NCBI RefSeq assembly: GCF_023343835.1
Contig: NC_064447.1
Coordinates: 9,816,501 to 9,880,500, forward strand
Direction: 5' to 3'
Origin: Lagopus muta
Lineage: Eukaryota; Chordata; Aves; Galliformes; Phasianidae
DNA length: 64,000 bases
Shown piece after piece: positions 1-12,440 of this stretch (position 1 is the first letter of the stretch; each line of letters starts with the position of its first letter). The position numbers and the translations under genes are program-made. A model generated the notes under the pieces. The model saw only the letters and a program-made list of their open reading frames with translations. It had not been told where the DNA came from and searched no databases.

Positions 1-720
1 TGCTTTTGCATCCTACGTACACCTTGACAGTTCTTCATTCTTAACCCACGTGAAAAGCACTCAAGCAAATGAAAAGGTTGCCATAGGCAACCTCCTTCTG
101 ACATTGTAAAATTAATTGCAGGACTCCCTGAGAGGATCAGGGATTCCCTGCCCATTAACTAACCATATTGATGGGAAAGCAGCAGCTAAAATTAAGAAAC
201 TGTGTTGAGCTTTACCTTCAAATGGTGGGGGGAAAAAAAGCCTAGGTTTTAGCAGCTGAAAAACATAAATGACTTTAATTATATGGAAAGAACGAGGATT
301 GTTTTCCTAGAGTGTATGGGAATGAGTAGAAACAGTAATTGAGCAAATGAATTCCGATAGAGGCATAATTGATACTTGAAAACTCAAATAATAATCTTTT
401 AATCTACGTTACTTCAACTGCGATGACTTACAGGAGGGAATTGTTAAGAGTGCTTTCTAACAATTAGTCTTGGTCAGGTTCTCATCCCTCCAAATAAATC
501 TCTTTGGAGTTAAAGCTATATTTTAGAAATTAATGACTTCTTCCATCTGAGGCAATCCTCAGAAGCCAACCAAATTCTGATAAATCTATAAAGCAAACCA
601 CGTTCTTTTCATTGGAATCTGGAAAAGGATGACGTTTATGTAATGGATGAGTTTTGTGCCGTCCCTGGGAAAATAATCTCATATTTTACTAAGCTATAGT
701 CTGCAGAAAAATTGCTGCTT
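1..720. other. AT-rich intergenic block, candidate regulatory DNA
   Basis: No convincing coding exon is present on either strand. The stretch is AT-rich and contains many TAAT/ATTA cores, especially around 260-540 (for example TTTAATTATATG and ATAATTGATAC). This composition is typical of conserved developmental enhancers in vertebrate intergenic DNA. It is equally compatible with ordinary AT-rich DNA; conservation cannot be judged from one sequence. Confidence 0.25.
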
Positions 721-1844
721 TCATACGCTTAATAAAGACTCATTGAAACATCACAAAGAAATCCCTGAAGATCAACTCTGCAGTGATCCATGCCAGAAGT
801 CTAAGGAGGCAGTGGAGATGGGCCTGGGCAGCAGAAGAGCAGCACCAAGCCCTGCCCCATCTATCTATGCTCCTCCTGCTGATGTCCTGAAGGCAAATGG
901 ACAAGGAAGGAGGGGTTGGAGACCCTTCAAGAAGGACGTGAGAGGGATTTGGTGAAGGGACCATGTGGGACCAGTGGGAACTGGGAAGAGCCTTTGGAGA
1001 TCCCTGGCAATAGCTCGGTTTGGCTGACATTAAGGCAGTCATGAATTCATGGTGATGGAGGAGCCTTTACTTTCCAAGGATTATCACTTTCTGCCTTACA
1101 GCCTTCGAGTCCTGGCCCAGAGAGCCCCAGGGTAGGAGATGCTGCACAGCACAAGCCAAAAGGTCTGCATTTACCCCTGAAATATCTGCCATCAAAGGTA
1201 GGGTTGCATGATTTCCTTTCCCATCTGTTTGCAAAATGAGCTTTGCAGACTTCAGGGGAGCAGAGAAAACCACCTGCTTGGGTTCACTCTGAAGTTCATC
1301 AGGCCAATCTCTGCTGGGTGGATTTTTCTTTGTGAAAGCCTATCCACGGGCAGCTACATGTGTGTGTATCCCTTGAGAAGATGTGGAACTCCTTCCTGCT
1401 GAATGCCTTCCCCATGGCTGCTGCCAATAAGACAAAATCCATCATGAGCCAGATAAGTTACTAAAGCAATCCATACTTGCTCTTTTTTTTTTTCTTCTTC
1501 ATTTTTCTAATTAAAATGTAAGATTAATTTTACTGGAATTAAAACTGGCATTTTTTTTCCCCATGCCTAGGATGGTTCTGGAACCAGGGCACTCATATTT
1601 CCCTTCTTCATGTCATGCTAATTGCTAAATCGGCTTATTATTAGCTGCCCCTTGCTCTAAAGAGAAGATTTTCAAAGAGCTGGGCAGGGCAGCTCTGTGC
1701 TGGCAGGGAAGCTAGCAGCAGGTACCTGGACACCAGCCCCAGTAGGTCAGCCATCTGCAGCTCTTCACTGCCACTCCTGCATTGTCTTCTGACTACAAAA
1801 AGGCCTCTGATGAATGCCCCAGCTGTGAATATACTTTTATAGAG
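721..1844. other. Intergenic, nothing recognised
   Basis: Only short overlapping frames on both strands (100 residues at most) are present. They lack recognisable domains or paired splice signals. I see no repeat or RNA gene here. Confidence 0.5.
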
Positions 1845-2044
1845 ATTCATAGAATCATCAGGGTTGGAAAAGGCCTCTCAGATCACCAATGCCAGCACGA
1901 ACCCATCCCACCATGCCTGCCAGCCACATCCCTGAGTGCCACATCTCTGCAGTTCTGGAACACCTCCATTGGTGGTGACCCCACCACCTCCCTGGGCAGC
2001 AGTGCCAATATGTTACCACTCTTGCTGAGAAAATTTTTTTTCTA
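1845..2044 (-). mobile_element. CR1 LINE 3'-end fragment
   Basis: On the + strand the block opens with GATTCATAGAATCATCAGGG and continues into GTTGGAAAAGGCCTCTCAGATCACC. It ends with the complement of the CR1 segment for 'cccagggaggtggtggggtcacc'. This is the reverse complement of the conserved avian CR1 3' end, so the element lies on the minus strand. At about 200 bp it is strongly 5'-truncated, as nearly all CR1 copies are, and it keeps no coding capacity. The octamer-like tail (ATTCTATG family) is seen at 1845-1860. Confidence 0.88.
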
Positions 2045-2446
2045 ATGAGAGCATGCACTTAAAATGCAATTATGTGGATTCAGCCATAGAAAAAAACGGT
2101 GCCTTTCATCTAGTCACTGATATTGCATGAAACACTTCTAATGTTATGGGTTAGCTTTTGTGGAGCAAAAACCATTTGGTGCTTGGATGGCTGCTTGTAT
2201 GGATTGGGCAGAGAGATGTTCCCTTCCTGTGCAGGTCCTGAGCTGATCTCTGCAGCCAACCTCTGGCACCTCTGGCCCCACTCCTACAGCCCTGAGCTTT
2301 GTTGCTCACCCAGAAGCAACACAGAGCACAGTGTCCTGACCTCAGCTGCAAAGCGTGTCTCAAGCCCAGCATCACAGATTTTGCTGAAATGAGGCTTCAT
2401 TTCACTTAGGATGGGAATACAGATAAAGAAAGAAAATTGATTTACT

Positions 2447-2471
2447 AAAAAAAAAAAAAAAAAAAAAAAAA
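2447..2471 (+). repeat. Poly-A tract, 25 A
   Basis: An uninterrupted run of 25 adenines. It is not preceded by a recognisable retroelement body or a nearby AATAAA at the usual distance. It could be a decayed retrocopy tail or simply a slippage-prone mononucleotide repeat. Confidence 0.9.
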
Positions 2472-4125
2472 GCTTTTTAAAATCTTCTCTTTATCATAAG
2501 CTTCTTGGGATTTTTGCCAGAAAAATACCACCGATGACTATTGTTTACACCCTCGCCCATGCTGAAGGTTTGAGGGACACTGAGCTCACCCAGCAATCAT
2601 CCTAATGGACTGTAGCTTTCATTCCTAGTTAAAAACAACAGCGTGTTTCTTAAAAAATGGACCCAAAATCCCAATTACAAGTATATTTGGGCAGAGTTCT
2701 ACTGGAATTTGTGAAAATCATCAAACTCATACTCAGATCTTTACTAATGTGGTTACTTGCAAGAGGACCAAACTGAGGGAGCCTTTCCTTGGTAATCAGC
2801 TGCTAGCACAGATAATCTTTTGTAATTTGCTGGAAGAGTGGAGTAATGCCTCTTTCAGAATTATTATGGCCAGGAGACAGGACTATCCAAGCTACAACTG
2901 GACAACAGACAACTTTCACTGTTCTCCATAGAAATGTTATGGAATCAATAAAAACTGAATGGCAGCAAGGTGTGCCTGGCTTTGCCTATCTTTTAGCATC
3001 CCTGGGCACATGCTCAGCTGTGTGGAGCTTGTCCCGCTTATCTCCTACCACATTTCAAGGCAACCTGATCATGAAAGATGAGGAAAAACCCCATCCTGGC
3101 AAAGCCCACACAATGAAACACGACTGAGATAATGAGTGCTGCCACCAATTTGCCAATTTCACGCTTGTGAGCAGCCTCACCCAGCACTTCACTTGGCAGA
3201 GCTGGATTAAGTGTTACTTCTTCAAATCATGCAGCCAAGGGACTTGTCACTTCCATTTCCTTCACCACTGCAATATTTGCTTTATAATCACATCAAATCA
3301 GCAGGCAATTTTCTCTGTGTTCTGTTCTACTCTTGGACTGCTTACCTGTGGTTACCAGCAGCTTCAGGACATGGTGGAAATGAGAGGGCCGCAGTGGGCA
3401 CAGGAGGAGAACAAACCAGCTGTGTAACTCCAGTGGGACCAGCTTTTACAAAGATTGCCTTGATTAAAGCCTGAGGAATGCCCTCTCCTCTGTTGGCAGA
3501 GAGCCCTGACACAGGCTGCTCCTCAACGTGCTGCTCTGAAGTCAAATTCTCTTCTATGGTGGCTGGAAACCTTTAGCTGGAGTTGGGTTGGCCTTGCTTG
3601 GTGCTTTTTTGATCTGCTACCTTCATCACAACTTTGCCATCAAGAATGCAACCCACTGATTACTTGTAAGAAAAACCTTAACTTCATTGTGAGTCTGCAA
3701 AGTCCTGGAAGCACACTGGCTCTGCAAGATGGTTGTACAGCTTTCAAAAGTGCTTTTACTTCCTCAGATTGCAGTGTCACACAAAAAAAGCAGTGACAGA
3801 AGTGCAGCTCAGCACGCACAAAAAAAATCTACATCCAGAACATGTTGACCATCACAACTACCCTCTATAGCCAATTTCCTGGCTTTTCCTTCTGCCAAGG
3901 CAGTAAGAAAGCTGTTATTATCAAACTTCTCTTGACCTGCCAAAGTAAGGAGATATTGCAAAGGTTATTATTTAAAAGGAAAGGTAAATGGAACCCTGCT
4001 AGGCAAAGGGCTGTATGATGGGGTTGTGGTGGAATGGCTTCATGGGCACAAACAGGGCCAAAAGTGTAAACCTTTTTGCCAGGACTAAATTATAACATCT
4101 CCACTTTTGCAGGCTTGGTCACTGT

Positions 4126-4160
4126 TGCAGAAAACAGTACTGTGTGCAGAAAACAGTACT
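4126..4160 (+). repeat. 16-bp direct duplication
   Basis: The 16-mer TGCAGAAAACAGTACT occurs at 4126-4141 and again at 4145-4160, separated by three bases (period 19). It is a small local tandem duplication with no sign of function. Confidence 0.9.
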
Positions 4161-6239
4161 CCCTTGGTTGTCAACATTTCCTCCTAATGAATTCATGTTT
4201 CTCTTGTGGAAGGTTGTAGGTGTTAGTGTGCAACTAGCATTTGATTAATATGAACATTCAGGCAAGACTTGAACCCAACCTTGGAAGAGTTTGGAAACCA
4301 GGATCGTAATAGGAGCTCTCACACAGATCTAGCTATAAATTCCTCATCTGTTTTCATTCTGTTCACTGGTGGGGGCTGAAAGTGCCAAAATGCCCAAAGA
4401 AAAGCTGTTTTTAAGACCTCTCCAACCTGACCAGATGTACCAAGCAGGAGGAACTCACTAGAAATGCAGATGGTGTTCAGTTTCCAGCTCAGTTTTGCAA
4501 ATTCACATGGCAGAAGAGCTACTCATGGAGCAGCCTGACAGATTCAAGTGCTCAGCTCACACCAGAGGCAATGGGGACAGACTGGCATGGCTGGTGTCTT
4601 GGAGAGATGTGCAGAGACCAAAACACACAGCAGCCCACCATGCCAGCAGCAGCACAGACATGGGAATTCCATTCACAACCAAGAGTTAAGGAAACCATAA
4701 AGCAGAGAGGACACCGATTGTCCCTGCTTTGTGGATGAAATGGGACTCTAGAATGGACTTCAGGGCTGTTCCAACTTGCCTCTGCCTTGAGGAACCCATA
4801 AGACACTCAGTGCATCTCTCTTTTGTGGTTTACAGTGTAAATGACTTTATCTGTGCTAGTCATCCAAACTCCCTGTGAATGGAAAGAAATAGGCACCCAA
4901 GAGGGTGATTCATCTTGTCCTTATGGAGCTGTCTAAAATAGGTCAATGAATCATGCTCTAAAAATGCCTTTTTCTCCCACAGACTAGCAAGGGAATTTCA
5001 AAGATGAGCTCAGATTTAGATGCCTAATCTGTGGACATCTGAGGATGTATTTGCCATCCTGCCTTCCTATTTCTTATTTCTGTGTGGGCAGGCCCAGGAA
5101 GGGCATTTCAGAAGACTGCAGGAAGGAACAGCTTTATTATGGAGAAAGCCTGCAGGTCCATGAAGGACCTCAGTGTCTCCCACCATCAGGGTACCTCCAT
5201 CCATCTCAGTGCACCACCTTCTGTGCATACATCCGTGCACCCACACAGTTACAGCTTGTGTTCTGACTAAAGCCCATCCCCACCTCTCCTGAGAAAGGTT
5301 CATATCCTGATCAGCTGATTTTTCCTTCAGCCCGTCCAATGCCTCAGGCCCTGCCAATGGGGCAGCCATTTGACTGAGTCATCCACATGGGATTCCTGAT
5401 TCATCTCGAACACATGGTTCACTCTTATGTCCACTTCAGTTTTCTGGAAGTCATCAGCACCACACAACACTGGGTTTGTGAACTGACTCTTCTTGCAGTC
5501 AGGACCAGTCACTGCGTAGCTCGGGGTCTTTGGTTTCACACTTCTTGCTGGTACATATGGACAAACAACCTATAGGTTGATGAGAAAAGAGAACTCTGGA
5601 AAATTTCCAGGTTTTATCTTTTGCCCTGACTGTTGCAGAAGCTCAAACCAGACTCATCTGTGCGAATCCTGGTCACCTTCATTGCCGTGTCATGGTCACC
5701 ATTAATCTCAGCTAACACCATGCAAGCACTCCAAGATTTTCTCTAATAAATTGCACAGGAAGGGTGGAGATGGGTCAGCTCTTTCCATGAGCAAGAACAG
5801 CCAAAGGCACTGTAAACAAACAGGAGCAATCTGCTCACAGCCTCATTGTTCCAGCCTCTCTGCAAAGCTGTCACTTGGGCTCTCCGATTTTCCACCCAAC
5901 AGTTCAGGTTCCGCCACTTCAGACATGAATCAGGTCTTCAGCTGGCAGAAGTCAACCGTAACCACCTAACATGGCTGTATGTCATTGTAGCCACCTTTCC
6001 AAAGCCAAACAGGGTCTAAATGATGTACATACCTCAACAATGCCAACATCATCAGCTCTGTTAACAACCAGCACAGTTATGAGGAAGGGAAGGGCACTGC
6101 AAGGGGTCCATTGGATGGACTAGCAGATGAACAAACAGCAGGCACTTGGCAATACAATTGGTGTATTCCTCAACCATTCATGGTGTAAATCACGGTACCT
6201 GCACTGGCTTCAGTGAGGTGTCAGAGCTGAAACCTTACT

Positions 6240-6720
6240 AAATGTTTATTCATTTATTTTCAGAGTGTAATCAATGCAGACATCTGTCTTTAACACAGTG
6301 TGTTAACGAGGCTGCCAATGGCTTCGACTTTAATTTTATGCATATATAAAAAGCGTAAGTCTAGCCGTGCCACACACTCCTGATTTACAGGCAAAATGAA
6401 CAGCAGCTCTACCAATTTACAATCGCCTGATTGACGCTTTGATGCCTGTAGCATAAAATTAAATGGGGCAGTGTTATCTGTGGGAGGACGGCTGGGCAGC
6501 ACCTCGTGCTGTGGTTGGTGGTGGGATGGGGACCTCCTCTCAGCGCCGCTTTGTCTTCTCCTCCACACGTCTTGCATCGCTCGAGTGCTGGTTTGTAGGC
6601 GCTTCAGAGCACAATTATGATTAACAGCGCTGTTTGCTTGCTCAGTCAGTGTATCTGCTTATCACGGGAATCATCTTCTGTTCGTAATTATGGGATTACC
6701 TCCCTTTCCTTCTCTCTGTG
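6240..6720. promoter_or_regulatory. Candidate conserved non-coding element
   Basis: This AT-rich block keeps an unusual number of CpGs and is dense in homeodomain-type cores. Visible motifs include TTTAATTTTATGC and ATGCATATATAAA near 6320-6350, TGATTGACGC (PBX/MEIS-like) near 6427, ATTATGATTAAC near 6612 and GGATTACC (OTX/CRX-like) near 6691. AT-rich DNA that has not lost its CpGs suggests selection or hypomethylation. The call is an inference from composition and motifs; no conservation data were available. Confidence 0.35.
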
Positions 6721-8689
6721 TTAACCACATGAGCACCCCAGGCAAGTTTGCAATTGATAGGGCTCTGTGAAGCTTCCTGAGTGTCTCCAGGGCCACCTGA
6801 CAGCAGGGGCACCAACCCAGTGCCCGCAGCTGAGTGGGGCTGTTTCCTTCCACCTTGGTGAGAGGAATAATGTGATAGTGGGATGCGCAGGGAAGCAAGG
6901 CAGGGTTCAACCATGGGGACGTGAAAACATCATCATCTTTAATTTTTAATTGCTCCTTATCAACTGGCATCAGGGAGGATGAAGTTTCCTGAAATTTTAA
7001 TTGGCAAAGCATTGACCCATTTCTTTCTGTCCCTGGGTGGCAGCACACAGAACCCGTTGGGCTGGCAGGGGGACGTGATTCGTGCCAGAATGGGAAGTCT
7101 GGAGCCAAGAAAATCCCAAAACCTTTTCTGAGAGGACATCTGGTGACCAGTGAGTACTTGTTTCACAATGGCCAACTGCTGATTCCAGTCACAGAGACAC
7201 AGACACATCTATGGGACAGGGCTGGGGTACTGCACCAACAGCACTTAAAGGACACTGGAGCAGCTGAAGATCTCAAGCAAGCATCATGATTGTGAACATC
7301 TTAAGCAAAGCTTTGAGCACCAAAAGCATGGGCAGATTCTGTCTGTGCTGGAAGATAGCACAACCAGAAATCCCTTATAGAGGGGAGAAACTGGGAGGAA
7401 ATCCTTCCAGAGGAGATTCCTAAGATTGTGGTGCAGGTGCAGGATGCTCTGATCTCTTGTCTTACCACAGGAACTGGGAGGTGGGAGCAGAGGCGGTGCC
7501 AAATAATCTATGCAGGGCTGGGGAACAGCTCTGGGCTTCTCCTGGGGATGAGTCCTCACAGAGCAGCAACTCCTGGCCAGCACCTGGAGGCGAAGTGCTC
7601 TGAGTGATGCCTGGCCTCAATGAGACTGGGAAAACTGTGTCAAATTGACATTGTGTCCATGCCTCATTTTCACAGAATATATAGTATTGTTTAACAAGGA
7701 GAAAAATTCTCCTAGAAAGAGGCTGCCAATCAGAGAGAGGGACTTGAAATCCTGTTAGACATGAATATGAATTCAGAGTCATCTATAAAATAACATTCTT
7801 GTCAATCAGAAGCTGTGTTACAGACACAAACCCAACGTCAAATCCAAGCATAACAAGGAAGCTGACTGAGTGACAGATTGTGTGGAAAACGTCCAGAACT
7901 GGGCTGAAATGCAGTTGGCCAGACATCTTCAGCAGCATTTAGGGATGAACTCACCATTTAAAGTTTCAAGTTTCATTTTTAAGGCAAACAATGCACTCCG
8001 TTACCCAGATGGAGATTCTCTTTGAAAAGAAGTCATTAACTTTTAAATCACCTGATGTCATCCACCATTGAGACGCACACACACACCTACATAAGGGAAC
8101 AGGCAAAGGGGCTCCCTGTGATCTGCATCGAGGTGATGAGTAATGCATTCATATGACAGAAGCTAACGAAAACAAAATCCCAAAGAGAACCCAAAAAGCT
8201 GATTGGGTATTAAAAAGCACACAGCATTCAGTGATAGTATGGCAGTTCCCAAGGGAGGGCGATTGTGGGAAATGGGAGGGCTACAACCAGCACAACTCCA
8301 AATTAGGACTCTCTACCAAAAAAAAAAAAAAATCTGATAAAACTCTGACTTTGTGATGCAGCTGGGAAAACATCCATAATTCAGAAAGGCAGATGCTGTC
8401 CTGAGACAGGAGAAGGGGAGAAGAAAGCGAAGAACTGCCACAGCCGCAGCACAACGGATGGCAGAGCAGCACTTGGTTGGGCTCAGCACCACACAGTGGG
8501 TGCATGGAGCAGCTCTGCACCTCGCCCTCTAGATGACAGCAGCAGTACCTCTCAGTGCGCTCTGCTCTCTACAGGGATGCTTTCTTCCTCTCTATTCTCT
8601 ATAAGGATGCTCTCTTCTCCCATCCCACCTCCAGCGCTCTTTCTTCCTGTGCCAAGCCCTCGACGCTTTGGAAATTAAGATTTAATAGA
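6721..8689. other. Intergenic, no gene recognised
   Basis: Contains overlapping short frames on the minus strand (up to 145 residues, 6671-7108) that show no recognisable domain and no codon-like constraint. There is an A15 run at 8318-8332. An imperfect pyrimidine-rich duplication (…GGATGCT-TCTTC…) lies around 8570-8620. Confidence 0.45.
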
Positions 8690-9140
8690 GATTCGGGAAG
8701 GTGGCTTCTTTATTCAGGCTTAATATTAACTAATTATTAAGGGTACAGTTGAGAGCAAACCTGGCAAAAATCAGCTGGCATTTCAGGATGTTGCAATAAC
8801 CACCACAGTTAATGGCAAATAGATACGTCCCCTTAGATTTAAAATGACAGCTCATTCCTCCGTGTTTAACACCAATTGAGATTATTAAAAACATCTATTG
8901 AGGCTCTGGCTTCTCTGCAGTAAAATATTCATCAGTCCCAGACTAGTTAGAGCTTGAAAGGATATATTTTTAATAATCAATTGCCATTTTAAATACTGTC
9001 ACACCCCAATTAGACTCGAATTAAACATCGCAGATAAATTAACTTTTCATTTAATATGTTAATTGAATGAACATGTTTATGGCTTTGAAACATTGTTCCT
9101 TCAATTCTTGTTTGAATAAAGGTGTGCCACACTACATGGA
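8690..9140. promoter_or_regulatory. Candidate conserved non-coding element
   Basis: An AT-rich block with many TAAT cores: TTAATATTAACTAATTATTAAG near 8720 (split here as TTAATATTAAC and TAATTATTAAG), AATAATCAATTG near 8973, and TTAATATGTTAATTG near 9051. No ORF of note and no repeat similarity was found. It resembles developmental enhancer DNA by composition, but this is inference only. Confidence 0.35.
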
Positions 9141-12109
9141 ACGTTAACTCCTGTGCTTGCTCTGCTTTGCTCTGCATGTGGTCCTTCACGTGCACAGATC
9201 TCACAGCAAACGGAGCTGCTCAATGCTGAGCATGGGGTCTGTCAGCTTCATATCTAACCAAAACCTCAACACTGTGATTCTGGGCTGTGTCAGTGCCATC
9301 ATTCTCAGGTGAGAGGCAGCACATCCATGCTGAGTCCTGGAAAACAGGTATGGAGATGTTCCCCATCAGGAAATTATTTCTTTTCAATATAGTTCTTGCT
9401 GAGCCACGGCTGATGGCATACAATAGTTGTGTGTAGAGGGAATCCTTTCCATTCACTATACTAATTCATACCCTTGTTAGCAGCCTAAGCAAAAGGCAAA
9501 AGGAATCTCTTTGTAGAACTGGATTCAGCCTCCCCAGGTTGGTTTTTGTCCACATCACTAGATAGGGAACTCAGTTTCCCTCTGCCAGGGAGTTTACCCA
9601 CTTTCCACGGGGACAGGGAAGGCATTAAGGTCTCCTTTCAATGCAGGAGTTTTCCACAATGCTAGATTTTAACCAAAGAAACCCTTCAACTATTTGTTCT
9701 TGTGCTTTGTTTCCCTGCCTTTTGGTGCACAGAAAGAAACTTTCTTGGGTGCAGGACTGCAACACTTTGTCACTCCGCAGCTCATCTCCAGGCAGAGGTC
9801 ACCTTCTTCCCTTGCAAGTATGGATGTACATCCCTCACTGGATCACCTTGCCTCCAGAATAATCTCTTCTATCCCTAGCTAGAAGACAAAAGCAATTGTT
9901 TTTGTACAGATGTGCTTCACTTCATGCTTGAGCCAACTCAACCCAAGTGGACTGAATATGTAAAAGAGCAGGAAAAGAAATGAGTGCAGTGTACTGCTTG
10001 TAGGAGGTGAGTCAGAGCCCAAGCTTAAATAAAGCCTTGGAGCTCCCCTATGAGCAGCTGGTGCTTGCAGAATCCCAGACCCCAGCATTCCTCAGTTCTT
10101 CAGGACTTGCCCAAGTCTGAGGGATGCAAATCACATCCTCTGGACCACCAGATAGTTTGCTCACCAACACAATTAGCAGAAAAGCACAGAAAACAGGACA
10201 GCCCACTTGAAGCAATACACCGAAAAGCAGGGGCTTGACTGCCTCTTTTGTTTGTCTGGGATTATCCTATTTTTATTTCATAATCCTCTGAGTACAGCTC
10301 CTTGCTGAGAGGCACTTCCAACAGCCATTAGCAACGATCTATTTGGAGAGCAGGATTAGAGGTCGCATCATTTAAACACAGAAATCAGCTGAGATTCATC
10401 AGATGCCTTTTTGCTCCACATTCTTTTAATTGTTTTTTTTTAAAGCTTCTTGGGAGGGAGGGAAGGAAAAGGTTCATTAAGACATCTCAGCAGATAGAGC
10501 ACCTCCTTTGTGCCGCTGTGCCCGTGAGCAGCATCACCATGGGACCGGCTCCTTCAACCCCTTCAGATAGCAAACGTCCTCAATGTGACAAGATGGTGTT
10601 TTATTGGGGTAGGAGTATTTGGGGGCTATATTTTTAGAGGAAGACAAATAAAGGCGGCTGACTGGATATTTTCCATTAAACAAACAAACAAGAAAAAGTA
10701 ACTCATAAGTTGTGTTGGTAGCTTGTGGTCCCTCCAAAGTAAGCCAAGCTCTTATCGCAGCCCCCTATTTGTTCTGGATGAGAAATAAGGCAGCAGAGAG
10801 CACACACTGCTGAATGCACAGCGCTTGGCAGCCAAGCAGTTAACAGAGCACAAAATGCCGATGGAGAGGGCGATGCCCTGCCTGCTGCACGGCCACGTAT
10901 GGGGCATCCCCAGGCTGATCCACTCCAGGCTTTTGTCAGGTGAAACCTGCTATGTTGTTTTAAAGGAGATTTTGCATTTTATCTCTTGCACGTCTGACTC
11001 AGTTGCTAAGCAACATCCCCACCAGGCTCTGGGATCGTTCCTCTTACAAATGGGAAACAACAACAACAAAAATCCCTCCGTGTTCGGCAAAATGAGGCAA
11101 AGCCCTCCATGCCCACACTCACCCTACACCCAGGCAGCCGCAGCAGCTCAGCCCGCACACAGCATCCTTCCATTCCACCCGATCTGGACGTGCTTCCCTC
11201 GGCTGCCATCATTTCCAAAAGCTGTTGGATTGCTCCAGGCAAAGGAAAATGCTTTTCTCCCCCCCACAGCTCCAGCTTAGGGCTGTCGGTGTAGACAACC
11301 GACCTCCAAGCACGAGATGCCTCAGGGTCCAGATGCATTGATTACCTTGTATCTAACAGGTGCCAGAGGGAAACGCTGTTGTAGAACTATCAGATGTATC
11401 TGCATCACTGTGAAAATCTTTCTGGCTAATTAGCAAGACTCGAGGCAAATTAGGGTGAGACAACTGAGGGTCTTCTTTCTTCTCTTTCTCTGCAGACGGT
11501 GCATGCCTAGAACCAACCCCAAGCCCTTCAATAGACTCTTTGCCATTTACCTCTTGGAGCAATGGGCAGCTGTGCCACACCTGGGCAGGGCAGGTCACTG
11601 CACAAATGCAATTTGCACCCACTTGTCACAGCAGCACCATGCCCGTGTGTGCCAGGATGGAGCCTGGAAGAGGCACCACTTTCAGCTCAGTGATGTCCGA
11701 ACAAAGCGCTTCGCACAGCCGATCACAGCCCCATCACTCAGCAGTTGTCCCGGTGTGTCGCTGCCGAAACGCAGCCCTGCACAAAGGAGTGAGAGAGGAA
11801 AGCAGGGAGTGAGGATTTGTTGGCGAAAGATAAAACTGCTGAAGTGCCTTTGAAGGAGCTGTTTGCTTGGGAAAACGAGGGGAATTACAGCTCAGCTGGA
11901 GCACTGGCGCTTTGCAAGTGGCAATGTCATGATTACCTTGGTGTCTCCCAACAAAGCTGCCTGCAACCCATGAGCAGGACGTAGGAAAAGCTCCTGGGCT
12001 GCTCCTCTTCTTCCCAAATAGCCCCATTTGGATACATTCTGAAGGTACATACCTATGTCCCTCCAGCTGGCAGTAGCATCTGCAGCATGCTCAGCTTGCA
12101 AAATGAGTT
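9141..12109. other. Intergenic, no gene recognised
   Basis: The longest frames are 151 residues (10825-11280, +) and 132 residues (11455-11853, +). Neither shows a known domain, a signal peptide or splice-site pairing. Composition is mixed. I see no repeat element. Confidence 0.45.
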
Positions 12110-12440
12110 TATGTGTTATTAAACCTGATATTTCCCCAAACCAGGCTGTTTAACATCCCAATTACTTAATTCAAGTACTGTTCTTATTAAGATTATAATC
12201 CATTATTCCCCTGATTGCATTCAGACAGGTTGTTGTACAGAGCCCAGCACTTCTTCCTGCATCTTCCATACACATCAATTATTTCTCTGGGTTTTATAAC
12301 ACATTTATACAGTTAGGCTAATAGATGGAAAACAACTCCAGATTGTCTAAAAGTTGCAGAAATCATTAGGTAATGAATAATCAAAATTACTTTTAATGAC
12401 TTTAATTAATTTCACTTAGGGGCCTTTTCGATATCACATT
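12110..12440. promoter_or_regulatory. Candidate conserved non-coding element
   Basis: A dense array of homeodomain-type sites in AT-rich DNA: CCAATTACTTAATTC near 12157, AAGATTATAATCC near 12190, GGTAATGAATAATC near 12369 and GACTTTAATTAATTTC near 12398. No coding potential is present. The motif density over about 330 bp is the strongest of its kind upstream of the gene, but conservation is untested. Confidence 0.38.

Larger units (their letters stand above)
2045..6239. other. Intergenic, no gene recognised
   Basis: About 4 kb with only short chance frames. The recognisable features are a poly-A run at 2447-2471 and a small direct duplication at 4126-4160, listed separately. No splice-bounded ORF, tRNA-like or rRNA-like sequence was seen. 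Confidence 0.5.
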
